This document shows, one piece after another, positions 6,518-13,512 of a DNA stretch of 15,333 nt. The position numbers and the translations under genes are program-made. Numbering within the stretch: the first letter of the stretch is position 1; each line of letters begins with the position of its first letter. The notes beneath the pieces were generated by a model that was not told the origin of the DNA, did no database searches, and was given only the letters and a program-made list of their open reading frames with translations. The DNA lies in NCBI GenBank assembly GCA_035701115.1, contig DASSOA010000113.1, positions 1 through 15,333 on the forward strand, written 5' to 3'. The DNA comes from DASSKW01 sp035701115 (GTDB taxonomy: Bacteria; Pseudomonadota; Gammaproteobacteria; Natronospirales; REEB76).

Positions 6518-8164
6518 ATGAAACTGCCCGCCAAAATTTATCCGCTATTGCTGAGCTCAGGTGTCCTGCTCGCCAGCTGTGGCGGCGGCAGTTCAAGTTC
6601 CAGTTCAGCGTCGGCAACCCCGCCTGCAGCCTTGCAACCACCCGCTTCCCCGCTGGTGCGCGTTTCAGGCCCCTCCCCGTTCAGCAGCCAGTGCGGCGGT
6701 GCGCTGCAGGGCAGCACCTCCTATGAAAATGCGGAAGTGGAACCCTATGTCGCGGTGAATCCGCTGAACCCTTCCAATCTGATCGGCGTGTGGCAACAGG
6801 ATCGCTGGTCGGATGGCGGCGCGCACGGTCTGATGGCGGGTTACTCGATGGACAATGGCAAAACCTGGAAGACCGAACCGCTGGTCATGTCGATTTGTGC
6901 CGGGGGCGACAGCAGCAATGCAGCGGATTACGCCCGCGCGTCGGACCCGTGGGTAACGTTTTCGCCGACCGGCACGGCCTATGCGATTTCGATTTCCTTC
7001 AGCGGCGAGTCGTTGACACCCACTTCGGCTGGCGGCGTACTGGTCACGCGTTCCACGGACGGCGGCGCCACCTGGGGCACCGCACAAGCCTTGATCGTGG
7101 ATGGCGCCAGTGCTTTCGACGACAAGGAAAGTATCACCGCAGACCCGACCGACTCGAATTACGTCTATGCGGTGTGGGACCGGCTCACGACCGACGGCTA
7201 TGGACCGACCTACTTCTCCCGCACGACCGACGGCGGCAGCACCTGGGAAGCCGCACGCGCGATCTACGATCCGGGTTTCAATAACCAGACCATCGGCAAC
7301 GTCATTGTGGTAACGACAAGCGGCACGCTGGTTGACGCCTTCGTCGAATACGACAATACCGGTGGCAATTCGACCACGGCCACGATGAAAGTGATTCGGT
7401 CAACCGATCACGGCGCAACCTGGTCAACGCCGATCACCGTTGCGCAAAGTGAATCGGTGGGTGTCGAAGACCCGAACACCGGCACCTGGGTACGCACCGC
7501 AAGCAATCTGCCGCAAATCGCCACGGCTCCATCAAATGGGCTGGTGATGGTCTGGCAGGATGCGCGTTTCAATCAGGGTAAACACGACGGCATCGTGATA
7601 TCGCAATCAAGTGACGGCGGTCTCACCTGGTCGGCGCCGGTTGAAATCAATACGGTTCACTCCGTACCGGCCTTTACACCGAGTGTCGCGGTTCTGCCGG
7701 ACGGAACCATCGGCGTCAGCTATTTCGATTTCCGGAACAACACGTCGGACAAGGCCCGGCTGCTGACCGACTACTGGTTCGTTTCATCCGACGATGGCGT
7801 GCACTGGAGCGAACAGCACATTTCCGGTCCGTTCGATCTCGACCTTGCACCGAATGCCGAGGGCCTTTTCATCGGCGATTACCAGTCGCTCGGCGTCATC
7901 GGCAACGCCTTCGTTCCGTTCTACGTGCAAACGAACAATGAAGGCACGTCCAACCGCAATGACACGTACACGCTGCCGCCGCAGCCGGTGCCGCTGCGTG
8001 TGACCAGGAAAGTCAGCTACGTCGCCCATACGATGCCCAGCGCGCCGCCGGATGCGGCCTTCCGGCAACGCACCCACGCGAGCATCATGCGGCAGTTGCG
8101 AGGTGAGAATCCGGGTTGGGACCGGATCCTGGCGGAACGCCGTCAGCGACTGAACCCGCCCTGA
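6518..8164 (+). CDS. Lipoprotein with six Asp-box (BNR) repeats, sialidase-fold beta-propeller of unknown function
   Basis: From the ATG at 6518 the product has 548 residues. It begins with a lipoprotein signal: MKLPAKIYPLLL, then lipobox LASC with C21 as the lipid-bearing residue, followed by a Gly/Ser/Ala/Pro-rich tether (22-45). Six Asp boxes of the form S-x-D-x-G-x-T-W start at residues 110, 179, 236, 295, 364 and 423, spaced 57-69 residues, as expected for one per blade of a six-bladed propeller. I do not see the FRIP-type arginine motif of true sialidases, so I do not call it a sialidase; it could bind or process glycans or be a structural surface protein. In-frame starts at 6473 (TTG) and 6491 (ATG) are less likely, because they displace the lipobox and the first overlaps the candidate promoter. 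The C-terminal ~45 residues are Arg-rich and outside the propeller. Confidence 0.85.
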   Translation: MKLPAKIYPLLLSSGVLLASCGGGSSSSSSASATPPAALQPPASPLVRVSGPSPFSSQCGGALQGSTSYENAEVEPYVAVNPLNPSNLIGVWQQDRWSDGGAHGLMAGYSMDNGKTWKTEPLVMSICAGGDSSNAADYARASDPWVTFSPTGTAYAISISFSGESLTPTSAGGVLVTRSTDGGATWGTAQALIVDGASAFDDKESITADPTDSNYVYAVWDRLTTDGYGPTYFSRTTDGGSTWEAARAIYDPGFNNQTIGNVIVVTTSGTLVDAFVEYDNTGGNSTTATMKVIRSTDHGATWSTPITVAQSESVGVEDPNTGTWVRTASNLPQIATAPSNGLVMVWQDARFNQGKHDGIVISQSSDGGLTWSAPVEINTVHSVPAFTPSVAVLPDGTIGVSYFDFRNNTSDKARLLTDYWFVSSDDGVHWSEQHISGPFDLDLAPNAEGLFIGDYQSLGVIGNAFVPFYVQTNNEGTSNRNDTYTLPPQPVPLRVTRKVSYVAHTMPSAPPDAAFRQRTHASIMRQLRGENPGWDRILAERRQRLNPP

Positions 8165-8165
8165 G

Positions 8166-9203
8166 TCAACCGAGTACCGTTCCGAACAGACGGCCGATCA
8201 GAAACGTCGCGCCAGCCGCAAACACGCCAATGGCGGCCATGCGCACACCGCTGAACCAGGTGGACTTGCCTGTAAACAGACTGGCAGTTGCACCTGTACC
8301 AAACAGTGCACACAGCGTCAACGCAATGGTCCATTCCAGGTTGTGCGCACCGTGACGCCACAGAAACGGCAGCAGCGGAATCGCGGCCCCCACGGCAAAC
8401 GCGATGAATGATGCAGACGCCGCCATCCAGCCCGAACCCAGATCCTGCGGATTCAAGCCAAGTTCTTCGCGCGCCAGCGTGTCGAGCGCGCGATCCGGGT
8501 CACTGATCAGGGTATCGGCCATATTTTTGGCATCGCCCGGCGCAATGCCGCGCGCCTCATAAATCAGCGCCAGTTCTTCTGCTTCCTCTTCGGGATAGGT
8601 CTTGAGTTCCTGCGCTTCGAGTCCGATCTGGTATTCGAACATCTCGCGCTGCGATTGCATTGATACGTATTCGCCGGCAGCCATCGAAGCCGCACCTGCC
8701 AACAGGCCCGCGATGCCGGTCAGCAGAATCACCTGGTTGTCGAGTGCGGCGCCGCTTACGCCGAGAATGAGGCTGGCGTTGGAAACCAGCCCGTCGTTGA
8801 TACCGAACACCGCGGCACGAAATCCGCCGCTGCCCGACATGCGCCGGTGCCGGAATTCCGTCTGGCCTGCCACCGGCGCACCGTGTCCACCCGGTATGCC
8901 CTGCGTGTAAACCGACAGTCCGCGAACTTTCATTGCAGCCAGCACCGGAAGCATGCGCCGCGGCCCGAGCCGCCGGATCATGTGCGCCACAATGCGCGCG
9001 CGCATGGACGGCTCGAAGCGCGCCGGAATCTCCACGCCTTTTTCTGCGGCAAGCCGCTCCCAGTATCGCGCCTGCGCATCGGCTGCATCCGCAAGCTTTG
9101 CAAACAGCGTCTTGAGTTCCTTGCCGGTCTCGCGTTGAGAAAGCACGCGGTACAGAAACGCAGACTGTTTTTCTTCGTGCCAGCTTTCCAGTTCTACCTG
9201 CAT
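8166..9203 (-). CDS. Ferritin-like domain plus VIT1/CCC1 membrane domain protein (MbfA-like iron exporter)
   Basis: The product has 345 residues in two parts. Residues 1-~90 form a ferritin/rubrerythrin-like helical pair (SWHEEKQSAFLYRVL, then LADAADAQARYWERL). From ~127 to the end is a VIT1/CCC1 domain: GINDGLVSNASL (134-145), a transmembrane stretch at ~157-176, AAGEYVSMQSQRE (175-187), a Glu-rich cytoplasmic segment with YPEEEAEELALIYEARG (203-219), then three C-terminal hydrophobic segments (~260-281, 290-310, 318-342). The same architecture is found in MbfA, the membrane-bound ferritin of rhizobia that exports iron and protects against iron and peroxide stress. Oddly, the second ferritin helix reads AxxQ (A41, Q44) where an ExxH iron ligand pair would be expected. 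A weak GGGG lies 8 bases before the start. The gene follows the nucleotidase gene by 32 bases and is probably its last co-transcribed partner. I see no terminator behind it. Confidence 0.85.
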   Translation of the reverse strand: MQVELESWHEEKQSAFLYRVLSQRETGKELKTLFAKLADAADAQARYWERLAAEKGVEIPARFEPSMRARIVAHMIRRLGPRRMLPVLAAMKVRGLSVYTQGIPGGHGAPVAGQTEFRHRRMSGSGGFRAAVFGINDGLVSNASLILGVSGAALDNQVILLTGIAGLLAGAASMAAGEYVSMQSQREMFEYQIGLEAQELKTYPEEEAEELALIYEARGIAPGDAKNMADTLISDPDRALDTLAREELGLNPQDLGSGWMAASASFIAFAVGAAIPLLPFLWRHGAHNLEWTIALTLCALFGTGATASLFTGKSTWFSGVRMAAIGVFAAGATFLIGRLFGTVLG

Positions 9204-9235
9204 GTGATTGACCCCGATGGATTGTTTGAAAGCGG

Positions 9236-10138
9236 TCAGTTGCGGGGATTGACGACCCCATGCGGCACATGGCCAGTCGCCACGTAGCTGGCAGCGGCTT
9301 CGACGTGACCTTTCTGGTCGTCAAAAAAGATGTCGGCACCGAACGTCTTGAGGAACGCGCCCTTGGGCAGGCCGCCCAGAAACAGCGCCTCGTCAATCCG
9401 GATGTTCCATGCGCGCAGCGTGCGAATCACGCGCTCATGCGCCGGTGCCGAACGTGCGGTGACCAGCGCGGTACGGATCGGCGACTGGTCCGGTGCGTAA
9501 TCGGCCTGGATCTGCTGCAGCGCCGCCAGAAACTGCTTGAACGGCCCGCCCGAGAGCGGCTGGCGCGCCTGTTCCCGTTCACTGCGCGCAAAGGCTTCGA
9601 GCCCCTGTTCCTGATACACGCGTTCCGCTTCGTCGGAAAACAGTACCGCATCACCGTCGAATGCAATCCGCAGTTCCTCGCGTTCATCGGCCTGCGCCGG
9701 CGATGGGACAATCGCCGCGGCGGCATATCCGGCATCCAGCGCCTGCACCACGTCGGCCGGCTCCGCCGACAGAAACAGATCGGTGCTGAACGGTTCGACA
9801 TAGCGCCACGGCGCGGCGCCGTTGGTAAATGCCGCGCGTTCGATGCCCAGCTTGAAGTGCTGGATCGAATTGAAAATTCGCAAACCGGTATCGGCACTGT
9901 TGTGCGAAAGCAGGATGACTTCGACCCGCTTCGGCTGTTCCGGCCGGTTGAGGCGCAACAGCTTCTTGACCAGCGGAAATGCCACGCCCGGCGACAGCAG
10001 ATCGTCTTCGTGCTCGATCTGGTAACGCGAATAGGCTTCCAGTCCCTGCTCGACAAAGACGCGATGGCTCTCCTCGAGATCGAACAGCGCACGTGAGGAA
10101 ATCGCGACCACAAGTTTCGGATCGGGTGTTTGGCTCAT
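9236..10138 (-). CDS. Cytosolic 5'-nucleotidase I family protein (HAD fold, internally duplicated)
   Basis: Predicted to dephosphorylate nucleoside 5'-monophosphates in the cytoplasm. The 300 residues match the bacterial and animal cN-I family end to end: SSRALFDLEE near the start, EHEDDLLSPGVAFPLVKKLL, then FDGDAVLFSDE. HAD catalytic residues lie in the C-terminal half: nucleophile D161 and acid/base D163, T227 in LVTARS, K259 in GGLPKGAF, and D273/D274 in FFDDQ. The N-terminal half (9-~145) is a recognisable copy of the C-terminal half that has lost all these residues. No signal peptide is present. The start ATG overlaps the stop of the upstream addA-like gene (ATGA), with no strong ribosome binding site, so translation is probably coupled to it. 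The link to a DNA-degrading machine suggests recycling of released nucleotides, which is inference. The exact nucleotide preference (AMP, IMP or dNMP) cannot be read from the sequence. Confidence 0.9.
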   Translation of the reverse strand: MSQTPDPKLVVAISSRALFDLEESHRVFVEQGLEAYSRYQIEHEDDLLSPGVAFPLVKKLLRLNRPEQPKRVEVILLSHNSADTGLRIFNSIQHFKLGIERAAFTNGAAPWRYVEPFSTDLFLSAEPADVVQALDAGYAAAAIVPSPAQADEREELRIAFDGDAVLFSDEAERVYQEQGLEAFARSEREQARQPLSGGPFKQFLAALQQIQADYAPDQSPIRTALVTARSAPAHERVIRTLRAWNIRIDEALFLGGLPKGAFLKTFGADIFFDDQKGHVEAAASYVATGHVPHGVVNPRN

Positions 10139-13100
10139 GGTTCGTCCAGCCTGCGCAAGTCGATTTCGTGGAACCGCCCCAGCAGCGGAAAATACAAACC
10201 GACTTTCAACGGCCGGTTTTCCCGCAGTCGCATCAATTTTGCATAGCGCGCCAGCTGCCCGCGATACCGCGCTTCTTCCCGGGCCAGAAAGTCAGCCAGA
10301 TCGCCGCCTTCGTGCCGGCTGGTCTTGTAATCCACGATCCAGCGAATTCCTTCATTATCCACGAAGGTGCGGTCCATCACACCCGTGACCAGTTGTCCGT
10401 CTGCGAAACAACTGAGCGCGTATTCGCTGTGGGCGTGCGGTCCGCTCGCCGCCAGAATCTGCCGCCCGGTCTCATCTTCGACCGTCCGTGTGATCGCTTC
10501 AAGCACGGTTTGCGTCGCAGCGCCCAATTCGGCAACCGGCACCCCGGCCTGCTGTAACCAGGCGCGAATCTGCTCCTCGCCCGCCAGCAACCGGTCCGGG
10601 TTCCAGACCGCCGGACCGTCCGCCGCAATGCGCTGCAACAGACGGTGCACCACGGTACCGATATGACGCAATGTATCGCCCGCCCACTCGAACTCGATGT
10701 CCCCGGCTGGTGGTGCGGCGATCCCGGTCGCGCCGCGCCAGGCAATCGCCGGCGCCGGCGCCGGAGGTTGCCATTCGGACGGGACACGCCGCAGTTGCGG
10801 TATCGCTCCAGGTGCCGTGATTCCGGCGGCCACGGGCGTATAGCTGGCAACGGCGCGTTCATAATCATGATGCAGCACGGGCCACAGCGTCGCCAGCAAC
10901 GAGTTTTTTGGTGGCGCCTGCAATTCGCGTCCGTCCGGATTATCCCTGAATCCGGCGTAACCGATCAGATGCAGTTGTTCACGGGCCCGGGTCGCCGCGA
11001 CATACAACAGACGTTGCTGTTCGAACGCTTCCTGTTCGCGCCGCAATGCGAATACCAATTCGTAAAGCGGATCGGTATCGCTGCCACGCGCATTGAGCGG
11101 TGCCAGCAGCAGATCGGGAGCACCGCGCGTCCGCGTGCGTTCGAGATGGATCAGCAAAGGCCGTTTGCTGCGGCCGCTTCCTGCGCCCAGTCCCGGCACG
11201 ATCACCACATCGAATTCGAGCCCTTTGGCCTTGTGCACGGTCATCAACTGCAGGCTGCCGTCGGCCTGTGGATCGGGTTGCGCAAACAGTTCCTGCAGGG
11301 CCGTATCCAGTTCCGACGCATCGACCAGGGTGCCACCGCGATCGAGTGTTTCAAGCAGCGACAGGCATGCCTCGGCGTCGTCCAGGTCCTCCAGCGATGC
11401 AAGCATGGCCGGACCGCCAAGCTGCAACCACACACGCTCGACCTGCTCACGTAGCGTACCGCGCCGGCGTTTCACCACTGCCCGCTGCAGAATCCCGTGC
11501 ATCCGCATCAATCTTTTTTTGCCATCCGCACTGAGTGCGGACGTGCGCGCTGTATCCGACATCAGATCGAGCACCGGCAGCCGGTTACTGTCTGCCACCA
11601 GCACATGCAAATCGGTCAGCGTGAGTCCGCACCACGGCGCCCGCAATAGCGACAGCCACGCGGTGCGGTCGCCCGGATGCAGCAGGGCGCGGGTCAGCGC
11701 CACAAGATCGTGGACCACCGGCCGCTCGCCGAGACGCTCCAGTTCCATGGCGCGAAAGCGAATACCCTCGCGCCGCAGGCGCGGCACCAGCGCGACCAGA
11801 TGATTGCGGCCGCGTACGAGTACTGCAACATTCTGTTCGCGCGCCTGCGCGGTACGAATGAGCTCAACGACACGAGTCGCTTCCCGGTCGGCGTCCTTCT
11901 CGAATACCGCGTGCACACAGACTGCAGGGGACTCGGTCGCACCGCGGCGTGCCGTGGAGGCGCTGTACCGGATAGCGCCGCTTTCCACGTCCGCCTGAGC
12001 CGGGAATAGTGTTTCAAAACTTGCGTTCACCCAGTTCACAAGGCCTTGCTGTGAACGGAAATTCACCCTCAGCGTCAACGGCGTCAGTTTCACACCGCCG
12101 ATTCCGTATTGCTGTGCACGCAGGAACAGACCCACCTCCGCCTCGCGAAAGCGGTAAATAGACTGCATCGGATCGCCAACCACAAACAGTGTTCGCCCAT
12201 CCCCCGGCTGCCAACCCGCGGTCAGCCGTTCCAGCAGCAGATACTGATTGAACGACGTATCCTGGAACTCGTCCACCAGCAGATGACGGATACGGTAATC
12301 CAGTGACAGCGCGAGATCGGTGGGCGCTTCTGCGGTACCAAGCGCCTGCAGCGCCGACAGCGCAATTTCCGCATAATCCACTTCGCCGCGTTCGGCAAAC
12401 AGCACCTTCAGTTGCGCGACACAGAGCGGCAACACGCTCAGCAACCCATCCAGCATCCGCCATTGCGCGTCATCGAATTGCGGCACGGGCAACAGACGGA
12501 TGCGGTGCAGCAGGGCCTGCAGTGCATCGTCGCCGTCGAATTGCGTCAACAATTCCAGCAAGCGGGTCTTCTCTTCGCTTTTCGGTTCAAACCCGAGCCG
12601 GGAATCCACGGCGCTGCGCCAGATTCCATTCCTGGTCAACAGCAATTCCGCAAGTCCTCGCCATGCCGGCAGCGCATCGGCGGTTACCGGTGGCAACTCA
12701 ATCAACTCCGCGCAGGCGCTCAACGGCGATTCCTTGGCCTGCGCACGGAGAAAACGTCCAGCGTGGCTGGCAAGCGCGATCAATTCCGCATGGAATCGTC
12801 CCGGAATCGCAGCCAGCACCGTGCGCAGCTGATGTTCGATCTCGTGCCCAAAAGCCCGTTCCAATTCCAGCCGCCGTCCATCATTCAGTCCGATGCCGAT
12901 GAGTCGCAGCCACTGATCGCGGCGCGCGAGCATATCGGCCAGTAGTTGCGTGACACGCGCAACGTCGTTATCCAGATGCTGCAACAGCGTTGCGACCAAC
13001 GCGCTCTGCGTGGCGTTACCGTGTTCCAGCAGCAGGACGGTGCGTTGTGCCGCTTCCTCGTAGAGGCGCTGCGGGCGTTCCGCGATGCCGGGTTGCGCGC

Positions 13101-13512
13101 CGAAGCCCGACATCAGCGGCATCTGCCGGGTCAATTCGGCATTCAGTGAATCAATGGTCTGAATGCGCAGCCGCGCCGGGTGCGCGATCAGCCGCCAGTC
13201 GTGCTGCCGGTCACGCGCCCGCACCGCACGCGCCAATTCCCAGGTTTGGCGCTCGTGCGCGGCTTCGGGTGCGGCATCAGCTTCGGCGCGTTCGAGCGCT
13301 CTCACGATACGGGCCCGCATTTCGCCGGCGGCCTTGCGCGTGAAAGTGATCGCGACAATTTCCTCCGGCATCTCGACCGTCGCAAGCACACGCAGATAGC
13401 GCTGGGTGAGCAATTCCGTTTTTCCGGACCCCGCCGGTGCCTGCACGATGAACGATGTCGCGGGATCAAGTGCCTGCTCGCGGATTGACTGATCGGCGAC
13501 CGCATCATTCAT
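10135..13512 (-). CDS. AddA-like UvrD-family helicase with C-terminal PD-(D/E)XK nuclease domain
   Basis: The product has 1125 residues from the ATG at 13512. Superfamily 1 helicase motifs occur in order: Walker A APAGSGKT (25-32), motif II DEFQDT (414-419), RVNFRSQQG (motif IV region), TVHKAKGLEFD (motif V, H760), and LLYVAATRARE (motif VI). The C-terminal nuclease begins near the HIGTVVHRLLQRI stretch and carries D1047 (GVMD), D1061 and K1063 (VDYKTS), and QLARY (1086-1090), so the active site looks complete. This is the AddA architecture: a 3'-5' helicase/nuclease that, with AddB, resects double-strand breaks for recombination. GGAGA (13521-13525) precedes the start by 8 bases, inside the upstream addB-like gene, whose end it overlaps by 8 bases. 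An upstream in-frame start at 13638 would overlap by 134 bases and is not needed. I leave the symbol blank because this proteobacterial subfamily differs from classical AddA. Confidence 0.9.
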   Translation of the reverse strand: MNDAVADQSIREQALDPATSFIVQAPAGSGKTELLTQRYLRVLATVEMPEEIVAITFTRKAAGEMRARIVRALERAEADAAPEAAHERQTWELARAVRARDRQHDWRLIAHPARLRIQTIDSLNAELTRQMPLMSGFGAQPGIAERPQRLYEEAAQRTVLLLEHGNATQSALVATLLQHLDNDVARVTQLLADMLARRDQWLRLIGIGLNDGRRLELERAFGHEIEHQLRTVLAAIPGRFHAELIALASHAGRFLRAQAKESPLSACAELIELPPVTADALPAWRGLAELLLTRNGIWRSAVDSRLGFEPKSEEKTRLLELLTQFDGDDALQALLHRIRLLPVPQFDDAQWRMLDGLLSVLPLCVAQLKVLFAERGEVDYAEIALSALQALGTAEAPTDLALSLDYRIRHLLVDEFQDTSFNQYLLLERLTAGWQPGDGRTLFVVGDPMQSIYRFREAEVGLFLRAQQYGIGGVKLTPLTLRVNFRSQQGLVNWVNASFETLFPAQADVESGAIRYSASTARRGATESPAVCVHAVFEKDADREATRVVELIRTAQAREQNVAVLVRGRNHLVALVPRLRREGIRFRAMELERLGERPVVHDLVALTRALLHPGDRTAWLSLLRAPWCGLTLTDLHVLVADSNRLPVLDLMSDTARTSALSADGKKRLMRMHGILQRAVVKRRRGTLREQVERVWLQLGGPAMLASLEDLDDAEACLSLLETLDRGGTLVDASELDTALQELFAQPDPQADGSLQLMTVHKAKGLEFDVVIVPGLGAGSGRSKRPLLIHLERTRTRGAPDLLLAPLNARGSDTDPLYELVFALRREQEAFEQQRLLYVAATRAREQLHLIGYAGFRDNPDGRELQAPPKNSLLATLWPVLHHDYERAVASYTPVAAGITAPGAIPQLRRVPSEWQPPAPAPAIAWRGATGIAAPPAGDIEFEWAGDTLRHIGTVVHRLLQRIAADGPAVWNPDRLLAGEEQIRAWLQQAGVPVAELGAATQTVLEAITRTVEDETGRQILAASGPHAHSEYALSCFADGQLVTGVMDRTFVDNEGIRWIVDYKTSRHEGGDLADFLAREEARYRGQLARYAKLMRLRENRPLKVGLYFPLLGRFHEIDLRRLDEP

